DNA from: Trochalopteron elliotii
Taxonomy: Eukaryota > Chordata > Aves > Passeriformes > Leiothrichidae
NCBI GenBank assembly: GCA_024734555.1
Contig: JANPWX010019187.1
Span: 128,579-192,578, forward strand
Direction of reading: 5' to 3'
Length of the DNA stretch: 64,000 nt
The position numbers and the translations under genes are program-made. Below are positions 44,660 to 55,431 of this stretch, piece after piece. Every line of letters starts with the position of its first letter. Position 1 is the stretch's first letter. A model generated the notes under the pieces. It worked only from the letters and a program-made list of their open reading frames with translations. It did no database searches and had not been told where the DNA came from.

Positions 44660-45578
44660 ACACAGCCAACAGCCCAGCTGAGGTGCCTTTACACCAATGT
44701 ACGCGGCATGGACAACAAACAGGAGTTGGAAGCCACCGTGCTGCTAGAAAGCTATGGCCATGAGCAGGTCAAAAGCCTGTGGGTAAGAATCAGACTGAGG
44801 CAACAAAGGGAGCCTTGTGGTTGGTGTCTACTACAGGATGCCTGTACAAGAGGAACCTATTGATTAAGCCATCTTCCTCCAGCTGCAGGAGGCATCACAG
44901 TCACAGGCTCTTGTCCTGCCAGGGGACTTCAATCACCCTGACGTCTGCTGGGGAAGTAGCTCGGTGAGCTGTAGGCCATCCAGGAGACTCCTGGAATGCA
45001 TGCAGGATAACTTCTTGAGCCAGATAATAGACAACCCTACCAGAGGGGATGCAATACTGGATCTGATGGTCACCAACATAAGCAAACTACTTGGGACATG
45101 AAGAGTGGAGGCAGCCTGGGCTGCAGTGATCATGCACTGGTGGAGTTCGCAGTCCTGAGGGACAAGGGTCAGGTAAGGAGGAAAGTTAGGCCCCTGAACT
45201 TTAGGAAAGCAAACTTTGAGCTCTTCAAGGAGATAGTCAAAAGGATGGCTGGGACACTGCCCTCCAGGATAAGGGAATGGAACTGAGCTGGCAGATCTTT
45301 CACAAAGACTTCTGTAGAGCACAAGAGTTTGCAATCCCCAGGAGCAAGAAATCGGGCAATGAAGGCAAGAGACCAGCATGACTGAGTAGCAAACTGCTGG
45401 TCAAACTAAAGAGAAAGAAACAAATGCACAGGCAGTGGAAACAAGGACAGGTGACCTGGGAAGAGCATAGAGATGAAGTTGGACTGTGTAGGGATGGGGT
45501 AAGGAAAGACAGGGTGAATCTGGAAATGACCCTAGCAAGGGACACAAAGAATAAGAAGGGCTTCTACAGGTATATCAG
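44660..45578 (+). pseudogene. CR1 ORF2, endonuclease part
   Basis: Text includes QLRCLYTNVRGMDNKQELE, then a GDFNHPDVCWG motif (about 44925-44955), LDLMVTN and CSDHALVEF (about 45120-45140), the terminal SDH of the endonuclease. The catalytic TETWW region is deleted: the frame runs from LLESYG straight to EQVKSLWVRI. Several stops are present. It ends at KNKKGFYRYIS, where the LTR at 45579 begins. Confidence 0.82.
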
Positions 45579-46993
45579 TGTGCTGGTTTAGCATGGAAGT
45601 GATTTTTTCCAAGGAGGTTATAGCAAAATGTTGACAGCTTGATTGACCAATTAAAGAGTTATAAACGCCCCTGGACTACACAGGTTAAAAATCAGAGAAT
45701 ACCAGGAAAAGTTCCTTTTCCTTCCTGCCATGGAACAGGTAACAGGGCAGCCCCGCTCCGTCGCATGGCTCCCAGGCCTGGCAGGCCAGCCAGGCCCTGC
45801 CTCTGCAGTCATCTCTGCCAGACTGGGCCTGATGGGCTGCTAACATCCTGCCAACTTTAAGGCCTGTCCCACCACTGTCCAGCCAAGGAAGATGTCCCCC
45901 AGGCTCCCTGGGAGCAGCTCTGTTCCTGAGCCCTCCCCCCGCCCATCAGGGGGGCTTTGAAATCTAACACCGTGAGCCACAGCCTAAGAGGGAGAGACCT
46001 GGGCAAGAATTTAACTCTTTCACTCCACAGATGAAGCTTGCAAAGCACTAACCTTTCTCTGAGTGAGAGAAAAGCCAGAGTGAGAGACATGTAAAGAGAC
46101 ACTATGAAGATATCGGGGTCAATTGAGGAGAAGTTGCATCTTAGATGAGGAGATGGAGAAGATGCCTTGGGTTTTGGGCTGAAAGTCTTTTGTGAGCTGT
46201 GGTAACAGACTGTAATATGCTAGAATATCCCTTTAAACTGTGAAAAAAATATGCTTTGGGGAGGTGATGAGACTATTTAGACTGTAGATTTGAGCAAAGG
46301 TATTTGTGATGGACTAAGTAAATATTGAAGCAGCTGTGATCTTATGAGAAGCTTGATCAGAGTAAGATAAAGAGAAAGTCATATGAAGCCCCCTGCCCTC
46401 CAGGGAAAAAGATCTCTGTTTCTTGAGATGGAAATGATTTTAGAGACAGATGAAGAAAAACCTTTGCATTTTGAACCTTTCATCTTTAAAATGATACCCC
46501 AATGAATTTCATGGCCCATATGCAGCTGCGGGAAAGGCTGCATGATATGGGAGAGGCCTCACAATTGCAGATTTCCCCAGGCAGCTGTTTTTGTGAGGGT
46601 TAAAAGCCACAAGTGGACTGTTCTTTCTTGTGGAAAGTTACCATAACAGACCAAAAGAGACTTCTTTCTCTAAATGGACTGATGAAGAACTATTTTATAA
46701 GTGGTACTGACCTAGAGTTCCGAGTTTTGTCTTTATACATTGCCTGTGAGAAAGAAAAGAAGCTGTTGGTGGAGAGGGAAGTGTTTTGACCATTTTATTC
46801 TGATTCTTATTAATTTTTTTCTTTCTTGTAGTTGTGTTAATAAACCTGTCTTTATACCTTTTAAAGTTTGAGCCTGCTTTGTTTTTCTCCTAATCCTATC
46901 TCACAGCAGAAAAAGAGTAACTGATTTTAGCAAACACTCAGACCACTACACTAATTTTGGGAAACAGAAATTGGCAAACGTGAAACCACTACA
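45579..46993 (+). mobile_element. Long solo LTR with duplicated 3' end
   Basis: TGTGCTGGTTTAGC to ACCACTACA, flanked by ATCAG (45574-45578) and GTCAG (46994-46998), a 5-bp TSD with one mismatch. It aligns with 13234-14811. It appears to end twice: the LTR reaches CCACTACA at 46950, and a further 43 bp (46951-46993) repeats the last part in diverged form and again ends CCACTACA. The poly(A) signal 'gttaataaacctg' gives plus orientation. Confidence 0.88.
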
Positions 46994-47365
46994 GTCAGCC
47001 AGAAAATGCAGAAAATGAAGGTCAAAGAAGGCATATCCCCCTCCCGATAAACAACACTGGTAAACTGGAAACAACAGATGAGGAAATGGCTGAGGTGCTC
47101 AACAGCCTTTTTGCCTCAGTCTTTAGTGGCAACCTCTATTCCCACACCTCTCAAGTGGATGGACAGCAGGATGGGGACTGGGGGAGCAAAGTCCCTCCCA
47201 CTGTAAGTGAAGATCAGGTTTATGACCACCTGAAGAACCTGAATGTACATAACTATGGGACATGATGAGATGCGTTCCAGAGTCCTGAGGTAATTGGCTG
47301 ATGTAGTTGTCAAGCCACTCTCCATGACATTTGAAAAGTCATGGCAGTGAGGAGAAGTCCCAGGT
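46994..47365 (+). pseudogene. CR1 ORF2, RT N-terminal part
   Basis: Collinear with CR1 ORF2. The stretch 'gaggaaatggctgaggtgct' and 'ttgcctcagtctttagtgg' encodes EEMAEVLNSLFASVFSG, then the region up to 'ggagaagtcccaggt', where the class II provirus begins. Stops and frameshifts are present. Confidence 0.8.
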
Positions 47366-47893
47366 TATTGGGATTTTAAGAGCAACGGGACCACTGGGAG
47401 ACATCTTAAAGCATTATTTATTATTCTTCTTCGACAGTCTCATGAAGGAATGAGGACGTCTTCACCTCATATGCCAGAAGTTCGTGGTCACAAGACCACA
47501 AGTTACAAGGTCTTTTAAAGGTTAATTAGCCAATAAACTTCTGCCACAAAGAATGTTTTTACTATCACACCAATCCCTAGTTAAGTTGTATCACACATCT
47601 TTGCCACAATGTGGACCTTTTTAATCAATCATATAATGACACACAAATTTACTTGTTACACCTTAACTTTTTACTATTTCTGTAACTACTTCTCTATCCA
47701 CACTTTAAAACCTTAAAACTTTCCACTACCTAGATTAATGTGTTTCTATCTAAACTACAAACCCACATTCTTACTTATGGTCTCCAGATCTGGAAGCCTT
47801 TTCCAAGGTCTCAGGTTGAACCCTGTATTCATTTATGTGTTTGAGCCTACATGCACAAGATTTTGAGAATTTTCTGTGCCTGGAATTCCCACA
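47366..47893 (-). mobile_element. 3' LTR of the class II provirus (528 bp)
   Basis: In element direction it runs from TGTGGGAATTCC (47893) to TTTTAAAATCCCAATA at the CR1 junction. A poly(A) signal (plus 'ttatttatta', about 47416-47426) lies about 50 bp from the end. The purine tract beside its start fixes the minus orientation. Confidence 0.85.
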
Positions 47894-47906
47894 TTTCCCC
47901 CTTCTA
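47894..47906 (-). promoter_or_regulatory. Polypurine tract of the class II provirus
   Basis: Minus strand AGAAGGGGGAAA immediately before the LTR start TGTGGG. It would prime plus-strand synthesis. Confidence 0.8.
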
Positions 47907-47929
47907 TTTGAACCAAGAATACTCCCTTG

Positions 47930-48450
47930 ATAGCTTTGTCAGTCATCTGTCTGACACACTGGAGCAGGCAAGACACTACTATCAGTATAATTATGATGAC
48001 AATCAATATATATATGCCTATCTTTAGAAGTTCTTTCTACCATGATGTAAAGCTCCATTTATTATGTTATCTAACCATGTCCCATTGTCAACCTTGATCT
48101 TAGACACACTTTCTCTCAATTGCTGTATGCTCTTATGAATGGATTCTGAATGATCAGACAGATTCATACAACACATCCCATGAAAATCTTTGCACGCATG
48201 TCCATGCACTAACAACAGAAAATCTATTGCTGCTCTGTTTTGCAGAGTTGCATGTCTTACACCTTTGACATCTGCTAACAAACCTCTCAGTGCGAGAGAA
48301 GTAGCATTGGTCTGTTTACTTAACGAGCAACCTAATCAATCCGATTGCTTGCAGAGGCAAGTGGGGGTAGAAGAAAAGATGTTGCAAATCTTTTTCTAAA
48401 ACTCCAAGCTTCAAAATCATCTTTACAATATGATTTGTACTGATGGATAA
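47930..48450 (-). pseudogene. Envelope transmembrane subunit fragment
   Basis: Frame 48024-48281 (86 codons) contains the conserved retroviral fusion-subunit ectodomain: a heptad-repeat helix with LQNRAAIDFLLL, then the CX6CC motif at 48168-48194 (CKDFHGMCC), then the second helical segment. The wording is that of alpharetrovirus-like Env with a covalent SU-TM link. The frame ends in KNF* before any membrane anchor is clear. Upstream text to about 48450 (LVKQTNATSLALRG) is the same protein; a frameshift separates it from SU-like sequence. Confidence 0.85.
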
Positions 48451-49920
48451 ACCTTTTTCCTCTGTGTCTATGGTCTTCAATCATTTTCGTACTAGGTGTT
48501 AGCAAAGCAAGCCTTCTAATGCTACATGGACCACCTTTGATGTGTGATGGAATAGCAGACCAAGCTCTATCTCCACAAATTCAAAACATCCCTTGCAGTA
48601 ACTGTAAAGGTGTGTCAAGGGACCATGCAGGCACTGGGGAAGTATAATTGCACCAAGACGTTTGATTCTTATACACTTAGTGATGGGGAGAAACATTTGT
48701 GGGTGGTAATGGTTCTTTTCCTGCATAAGTGAATTTAACACAAGCATTCATTTTTACTCAACCAAGGAGGTCTATTTCCTGAGGCTCTAAAGATCCTTGA
48801 GGAAGATCAAATGCCAGCCATTCCAATTATCTAAGTCATATATGCGGTCAATGCTCATGCTTCTAGTTCTTAAAGTATGAATGGGTTTTTTTTCTCAGAA
48901 ATTCCCTTCTACATTCCCCAACATAAAACCCAAAGTTCACAGTTCTTGCATGCGAGATAAAAGATGTCTATCATCAACTGTAGTCTCTCTGCAGTTCATG
49001 TTTGTGTGCTTACTTCTCTGCTCTTGAAGTTGTCAGTGTTTCTGCACTTGATATGGCTTCATGTTCTTTGCTGGAATCCACTTTGGTCCTGAACCTGTGG
49101 AAACACAAGCATACCATTTGCCCCAGGTATTAGCAAAAATGGACCTTCAATTTGTCCTGTTTCTGGGTTTCTGATCAAAACTAAAGGATTTTCTTTCAAC
49201 TTTTCCTGTGTGCTATTGGAAAAATGCCTAATAATTTGGATTTGGTTCTGGAAAGGAGCTATTTAAAAAATTTAAAACATATAAGGCTTTATTTTAATTG
49301 CATTTGAGGCATTGTCTTTGCCTCTCCCTTTCTTTTTTTAACCTATCTGTTTGCCATAAATGTAAGACTGCAGTCCTCGTGGATTGACAGCTCCTGTGGA
49401 CACAGGAAGTTGCACAAGCTGACAATCAGGGCAAGCACTGATGATTGCTTTTGCTTCATCTTTGGAAATACAGAACATTCATAATACTGCACAGGCATTC
49501 TGATGAAAAAATGCATGACTCTTCCTAAGAACATGAAGAGAATGACAAAACTAAACAACACATGTAGTAACACACATAATTAATAACTATTAACAATAAC
49601 AGATGTGAAATTAGATAATTATTAATTGCTAAAATACTGTAGCATCACTCCAGAGTCTGCAAGCAGCTGATAAACCTCATTTCAGTGAGGACCTGGACAT
49701 CCATTCCCAGGCAAGGTGTTCAGGTTCACTCCAAAAACAGGTCCAGCTGTCATATTTATAGGGTCAAATTGCCAAGTCAAAGTGACTTGAATCTAGTTTT
49801 GATGCAGAAAACATCTGGGTCTATTGGCAAATTTCCCATCTGGGTAGAGCTAAGGCCTGGTCACAGCCCAAGCTCTAACTGGGCGGAAGGGGGGAGGATT
49901 CCCTAACATTTTTTTAAAAA
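48451..49920 (-). pseudogene. Envelope surface subunit, decayed
   Basis: Upstream of the TM domain lie short minus-strand frames (48499-48747 with cysteine-containing text; 49343-49573; 49685-49900 region) in an AT-rich stretch. By position they should be the surface subunit. No receptor-binding motif can be identified, and many stops break it. Confidence 0.4.
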
Positions 49921-50263
49921 GCTCTTAACAATAGCAGTCATGAGATGCATAAGCAGCTAGAAAACAAAAAAGAAGGATCTTGAAATGACACTTGTCTTTT
50001 AGATAATTACACAAAGAGATGTTAAAGCATATAAGAAGCCAGCTATAAATACACTAATGATAGCTTATAAATAATACTCATCATAAAAATCATTAAATTC
50101 CCATCATGTAATCAATATATCAGTGGTAGCCATCTTAGGAAGTTGAGATAACACCTTTTTAAACAGTCATGTACTTATGACCTTGAAATGAAACAAAGGA
50201 AAACACTAAAACAGATTACAACCAATAACAGCCAAGATGTAGAATCATTACTGATTTTTCTGT
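49921..50263. other. Unassigned internal DNA of the class II provirus
   Basis: AT-rich, no recognised domain. It is the region before the solo LTR, where pol should have been. Confidence 0.4.
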
Positions 50264-50268
50264 GTTAT

Positions 50269-51013
50269 TGTCTTGGTTTAGATAGACAGGTATTTGCCTG
50301 AAGATTGAAGTCTCCCTTGGAATGGAGAATGTAAGCCCCCCCCCTCCCCTTTTCCAAATTATTATAAATTTGCAATCAAAAGGCTGTCAGGCAAAGATTT
50401 TGGGAATAGGTATAGCAGTTCTTTACAGGGATATTAAAAATACAAATGTTGTAGTACAAAAGAATAAGCAATCAAACAAGAAATCCTAGAAAACCCTGAC
50501 AGAGTCAGAAATACAACTTGACACCCTGTTGGTCAGGGTGTTGGAAACAGTCCAAAAGCAAGCCCTCCTGGAATGGCAGATGTGGTCCTGTTGGAAGTAG
50601 AGATGGTCCTGTAGAGAAAAGGGTCCAGAGATGGGTCCGGTCTTCCTTTGGGAGTCCCGTGGGAACACTGGATTTCTGGTGACACTTGTGGCTCCTTTTT
50701 AGCTAGGTGGAAATGGTTTGGCTCCTCTTCCCTGGGTAGAGCATCTCAAAATGGGATGATGTAATGTGTCATGTCATTGGTGAGCTTTAATGGCCCATTA
50801 ACAGAAGATATCCCCATGGAGGTAATGGGAGGGTGAACAGAGATAAGAAACAATGTCCCACCTGGTTTTAACAGCTGGTTTGTTGTCAGAAAGGCAGCCA
50901 CTCCCTCCCTCCTGGAGTTACAACAGATAAAGAAGAAACACCTCCCCAACCGGGTTTCAACAGATGGAATAGAATAAACATTTTTTTTTTTTTTTGTTAT
51001 ATAACCCAAGACA
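50269..51013 (+). mobile_element. Solo LTR (745 bp), TSD GTTAT
   Basis: TGTCTTGGTTTAG to AACCCAAGACA, with perfect GTTAT copies at 50264-50268 and 51014-51018. The ends form an inverted pair. An AATAAA ('agaataaacattt') about 35 bp from the 3' end gives plus orientation. It is the longest copy of the family seen also at 32738-33291. Confidence 0.95.
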
Positions 51014-51018
51014 GTTAT

Positions 51019-51450
51019 CTATAGAAGATAAAACGGCAGAGATTGTAACGAGCAATAGAACCTTCTATGAAATCAAGGGTGCAACAAACTGCATCTTCTT
51101 CCATCCACAAACACGTGTTTATTAGTGTTTCATCACAGCTGTTTCAGTCGGAGTCATCTTATCTCTAAAAGAAAATAACTATACTTTGCAATTTAGACAA
51201 ATATCTTTCAACAAAACCTAGGATAATTTAGATTAAACAACACAAACTCAATATGAATGAAATTTGACCTTTTAAAGTGCAACTTTACTAAAGAAAAAAA
51301 GACAACTACTTAGAGTTTGGCAAACTGCTATTCAACTTTGCAGCATTTTGCAGATGTCTGTACAATATATTTGAGCTTCTTTCATTTCCTTCTGTGTTTC
51401 TTGGTAAGTTTCTGGGTTGTTGGATTATTTGTGTCATCACATGGTGGTTT
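51019..51450. other. Unassigned internal DNA of the class II provirus
   Basis: AT-rich stretch with no recognised coding region, presumably a remnant of the deleted gag-pol region. Confidence 0.4.
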
Positions 51451-51950
51451 TCATTTTCCATTTCCCTGCGAAGTTGCTTCTTGGTGACTGCTGCTTCTTT
51501 TTGCAGGTGGGCAGCCTTCTCTTGCTTCTCTCAGATCTTTTCTGCCTGGATCTGCCCAGTCATTCAATCTTAATCTGATTTCTGGAAAATCCCTTGGTTT
51601 AAATTTTGAGAGGTCTCTTTCTGGATCCGGTGAACCTGTGTCCTGCAAATTTGTCCCTTCTCCTGTGATAAAATCCATCTCTTGTTGTTGTATTCTTGCT
51701 ATTTGTTTGTAAGTTTTCTGTCCATTCTCCTCTCCCCCCTTCCTTGCAATAATAGAAGAGGCCAGAGGTGGCGGTGTAGTTGGAGGTCATGAGTCTCTGT
51801 GGTTACAACATGGCATTGGAGGCAATGCGCATGCTCTGCATAGGACCCCACCATCTTGTTGTACAGAAGAGCTTGCTCCGTATAGAGAGCCTCCATTTTG
51901 TTGTACAGAAAAGGACAAGGAGCAGCCATTTTGTTGTATGGACGGCTGTG
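51451..51950 (-). pseudogene. Class II gag, middle region
   Basis: Frames 51451-51678 and 51599-51790 overlap out of phase. The first has acidic/proline text (SPDPERDLSKFKPRDFPEI, then LNDWADPGRKD). This resembles the variable segment between matrix and capsid of class II Gags. Capsid itself is not found. The assignment rests mainly on position after the matrix frame. Confidence 0.45.
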
Positions 51951-52011
51951 CTGCACATGCGCAGTAACGCTGCAGGGAACCATCGGAACCTCCACCATGT
52001 TCAAACTCCGT

Positions 52012-52461
52012 TCATTCAGGGAGGCTGCCCCAAGGAACCGGGGGTCTGCTTATTGGGCCGAGGGGGACATCTACAAGGCTTGGCAAGCCACACACAGGAT
52101 TGAGGGGACCACTCACGGGTTCACTGGGACTGGGCGCGGGGCCGATGGCGGGCTCAGCGGTGCCACCTGTGGTTCTGGCAGGGCTACCTGCAGCTTGGGC
52201 GATAGCAGGGGGGCCAGTCACGCGACTGCTCACAGGGACTTCTAACTTGTTCATAACTTCATTAATTACACGACACACAGGGAGTAACTTTGCTGCTGAA
52301 TCTCTGAGTGTTGCATCATGGTCAGCCCCAGGAAAATGTTTCTGCACCCAGCATAAGGAATCTGTTAGCTCATGCTCAGGTGTGGCACCAGGCTTAGATT
52401 TTATGAACGTTTTTAAGCGTTCATACACATCTCTCTGAGTTTTAGAAACTCCATTACCCAT
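52012..52461 (-). pseudogene. Class II gag, matrix domain
   Basis: Starts at a true ATG (52459-52461) with MGNGVSK, so Gly2 could be myristoylated for membrane targeting, as in ERVK-type Gags. The first ~90 residues (FIKSKPGATPEHELTDSLC, then a KHFPGADHD segment) look like a betaretroviral-type matrix fold. The rest is Pro/Gly/Ala rich. The frame stops at 52012 and is followed by frameshifted gag remains. Confidence 0.75.
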
Positions 52462-52672
52462 TATCCCTTGAAGCTCACCTGATTCCCATTAACCAGGCAA
52501 TTTGGTTTTCTGGGCTACATCCGTAGTCGAATTTTTGGCATGGCTGTCCTGGTTCCTTTCACCAGATATTGGATTTCCTGGACATCCTTCCTTCCAGGAT
52601 AATCAGTTTCCCACAATCCAGCTTCCTCCTAGCTGACTTTCTTCTAAGTTCTTTGGAGCAGTCCCAATGGTT

Positions 52673-52690
52673 TGGTTACATGGGGCACCA
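52673..52690 (-). promoter_or_regulatory. Candidate primer binding site (tRNA-Met-like)
   Basis: Minus strand TGGTGCCCCATGTAACCA, 230 bp before the gag start. The complement ends GGGGCACCA, which fits the 3' end of elongator tRNA-Met; I count 14 of 18 matches from memory. Its ends are self-complementary (TGGT/ACCA), so direction alone is not proven by the motif. Confidence 0.5.
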
Positions 52691-52891
52691 ATATTTAATG
52701 AACTTATGAGCATGTGAGATGTCCCTGCCAGTGTCAAGAAAGGCGACTACTACGAGGCGCACCAGATGTACCGGACACCTGACCTCTAACTTATGCAGTG
52801 AAGGCATTCTCACCCTTCATGAGACTGAGGAAATAAATAAAGCTTTAAACACCTCTCGGTGGTCCCGTCTCTCTTCCACAAGCCCAACACA
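52691..52891 (+). mobile_element. Partial LTR of the class II provirus, inverted
   Basis: Plus strand: a TATA-like 'atatttaatg', then R/U5-type sequence with 'cttcatgagactgagg', the poly(A) signal 'aaataaataaag', 'ggtggtcccg', and the end 'agcccaacaca' at the TSD. The complement of the other LTR's 3' end has the same order (cttcatgagactg, aataataaataat, gtggtcccg, cccaata). So the two LTRs of one insertion point in opposite directions. Confidence 0.8.
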
Positions 52892-53391
52892 CCAGGTGAC
52901 TAGAAAAGAGGAAACATTGTACCCATCTTTAAAAAAGTTAGAAAGGAGGACCCTGGGAACTACGGACCTGTCAATGTCACCTCTGTGCCTGGGAAGATCA
53001 TGGAACAGATCCTCCTAGAAGCTCTGCTAAGGCTCATGGAGGACAGGAAGGTGATTCGGGACAACCAGCACAGCTTCACCAAGGGCAAAACCTGCCTCAC
53101 CAACCTGTAGCCTTCTATGATGGGATGACTGTATCAGTGGACAAGCAAAGGGCTACAGATGTCATTTATCTGGACCTCTGTAAAGCCTTTGACATGGTCT
53201 CCCCACAACATCCTTCTCTCCAATTTGAGAGGGATGGATTCAATGGGTGGACTGTTAGATGGATAAGGAATTGGTGTGACAGTTTCATCCAGAGGGTAGT
53301 GATCAATGGCTCAGAGTCCCAATGGACATCATTGACAAGTGGTGTCCCTCAGGGATCTGTATTGGGACCAGTGCTCTTTAATATCATCATT
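52892..53391 (+). pseudogene. CR1 ORF2, RT palm region
   Basis: Continues the CR1 after the provirus: [40 protein letters not shown] (motif A), and [18 protein letters not shown], where the short LTR at 53392 cuts in. Frames 52719-53018 and 53125-53430 cover it; a frameshift lies near 53110. Confidence 0.87.
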
Positions 53392-53711
53392 TGTAGCAAT
53401 GTACAGCTGGTCTGCACCTGGACAAAATGAATCTGATCATAACAGATCAAATTCGGCTGACCTGGCTTGTTCTAGAAGTCCCTAGGGGAACAAAGTCCTC
53501 AGCCAATCCCATCCAAGCCCTGGATGTGGACACATCACTGGCCAGAGATCTGGGTGGTGCAGAGATTCCCAACGAATTGGCTTTCCAAGCCTGGGAAATT
53601 CAAAGTCGCTATAAAAGGAAGCTTGGGACAATAAATCATGCTGTTTGTCTCATGATCAAGAGGACTTGAGTCATGATTTCTGTCTCCTTACCTACAACCG
53701 TCACATAATAA
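53392..53711 (+). mobile_element. Short solo LTR (320 bp), TSD TCATT
   Basis: Flanked by TCATT at 53387-53391 and 53712-53716, splitting the CR1 RT codons between FNII and NGIDK. It starts TGTAGCAAT and ends CACATAATAA. It has 'gctataaaagg' (TATA) and 'caataaatcatg' (poly(A)). It aligns with 9827-10143. Confidence 0.92.
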
Positions 53712-54636
53712 TCATTAATGGCATAGACAAAGGGATCAAGTGTACCCTCAGCAAGTTTGCAGATGACACCAAGCTGAGTTGTGTGGTCAACACACCTGAA
53801 GGACAGGATGCCATCCAGAGGGACCTGGACAAGCTCAGAAGGTGGCCCATGGGAATCTCATGCAGTTTAACAAGACCATGTGCAAGGTGTTGCACCTGGG
53901 TTGGGGCAACCCCTGGTATCAATACAGGCTGGGGGATGAATGGATTGAGACCAGCCCTGCCGAGAAGGACTTGGGGGTGCTGGTGGATGAGAGGCTGGAC
54001 ATGAGCTGGCAATGTGCACTGGCGGCCCAGAAAGCCAACCATATCCTGAGCTGCATCAAAAGAAGAGTGGCCATCAGGTCAAGGGAGGGGATTCTCCCTC
54101 TTTACTCTTGTGAAACCCTACCTGGAGTACTGCATCCAACTCTATGGTCCCCAGCACAGGAAGGACATCAACCTGCTGGAGCAAGTTCAGAGTGGGCCAC
54201 CAAGATGATTAGAGGGGTGGAGCACCTTTCCTACAAGGAAAAGTTAAGAGAATTGGAATTGTTTAGTCTGGAGAAGAAAAGGCTTTGGGGTGACCTAATT
54301 GCCATCTTCCAGTACCTGAAGGGAGTCTACAAGAAAGACAGAGAGGGACTATTTACAAGAGCATGTAGTGACAGGACAAGGGGGAATGGCTTTAAACTGA
54401 TCGTAGGTTGATTAGATATTAGGAAGAAATTCTTCACTGTGGGGGTGGTGAGGCACTGGCACAGGTTGCCCAAAGAAGCAGTGGATGCCCTATCCCTAGC
54501 AGTGTTCAAGGCCAGGCTGGGTGGGGCTTTGAACAACCTGGTCTTGTGAAAGGTGTCCCTGTCCATGGCAGGGGGTTTTGAACTAGATGATCTTTAAGAT
54601 CCCTTCTAATCCAAGCCATTCTATGATTCTTGATTC
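53712..54636 (+). pseudogene. CR1 ORF2, RT end and 3' terminus
   Basis: Frame 53645-54004 resumes with [19 protein letters not shown], which carries an unchanged FADD catalytic motif. Frame 53842-54411 holds the thumb and C-terminus ([24 protein letters not shown]). Frameshifts join them. The copy ends in the CR1 3' repeat at 54621-54636, after which the host LTR sequence resumes. Confidence 0.88.
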
Positions 54637-55431
54637 TAAGAAGGAATCTCTGCTTTTTGCTCCAGGTGCCAGAGCAGAGATTCCCCTGCAGCTTGTGCTG
54701 AAGACCATGGTGGCATGCAGGTTGTCCCCTTGCAGCCCAATGAGGTCCACAGTGGAGTCGATATCTACTCTGCAACTCATGGAGGACCCCACACCACAGC
54801 AGGTGAACATGACATGAAGGAAGCTGCAACCTGTGGAGAGTAGCCCACTCAGGAGGAGGTCTTCTGGTAGGACCTGTTACCCTGTGGAGGATCCATGATG
54901 GAGCAGCCTGCTTCTGAAGGACTGTACCCCATGGAAAGGGAACATGCTGGAGCAGTTCTCAAAGAACTGCAACCTGTGCAAAAGACCTGCATTTGAGAAA
55001 TTTGTGGAGGACTGTATCCTGTGAAAAGTACCCCATGCTTGCACAGTGTGAGGAGGAAGGAGTGGCCAAGTTGTAGTGTTATGAACAGACTGCAACCCCC
55101 ATTCCCCATCCCTCTGCACTGCTCAGGGGAAAGGAGGTAGAAGATTTGGCAGTGAAGTTGAGCCTTAGAAGAAGAGAGACGTGGTGGGGAGGTGTTTTTA
55201 TTTTTGTTTTATTTCTCACTATCCTGCTCTGTTATTAGTTGGCAATAAATTAAATCAGTCTTCTCCAAGGTGAGTCTGTTTTGCCCATGACAATAATTAA
55301 TGAGTGACCTCCCTGTCTTTATCTCAACCCCTGAGCTTTTCCATTGTGTTTTCTCCCCCTGTGCTGTTGAGGAGATAGAGTAAGAGTGGCTTGGTGGACA
55401 CTTAATGGTCAGCCAAGATCAATCCACTACA

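Larger units (their letters stand above)
47366..52891 (-). mobile_element. Class II (ERVK-like) provirus, pol-deleted
   Basis: Inserted in the CR1 RT region with CCAGGT on both sides (47360-47365 and 52892-52897); the CR1 reads on across it. A 6-bp TSD fits class II integrases. On the minus strand are a gag matrix frame (52461-52012), another gag-like piece (51678-51451), an env (about 49700-47906), a polypurine tract and an LTR (47893-47366). Pol is missing. A solo LTR (50269-51013) sits inside. At the other edge the LTR fragment (52691-52891) faces the opposite way from the first LTR. Confidence 0.82.
44345..54636 (+). mobile_element. CR1 LINE, split into four parts
   Basis: Segments: 44345-45578 (5' region and endonuclease), 46994-47365 (linker and RT start), 52892-53391 (RT fingers and palm), and 53712-54636 (RT end and 3' terminus 'ccattctatgattcttgatt'). 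They are collinear. The insertions between them are a solo LTR (45579-46993), a class II provirus (47366-52891) and a short LTR (53392-53711). The CR1 itself sits in an LTR (44077-55431). Confidence 0.88.
44077..55431 (+). mobile_element. LTR of the 'gctgcag' family, split by a CR1
   Basis: The 5' part (44077 to about 44345) starts TGTATTGGGTTTATGTGGCA and ends in 'caaggtcagtgagga'. The family sequence resumes at about 54640 ('tgctccaggtgccagagcag') and ends at 55431 with 'gatcaatccactaca'. Everything between is a CR1 with further insertions. Without them the LTR is about 1.06 kb, the same as 41101-43262 without its insertions. No clear TSD was seen (ATGTA against GAGCA). Confidence 0.85.
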
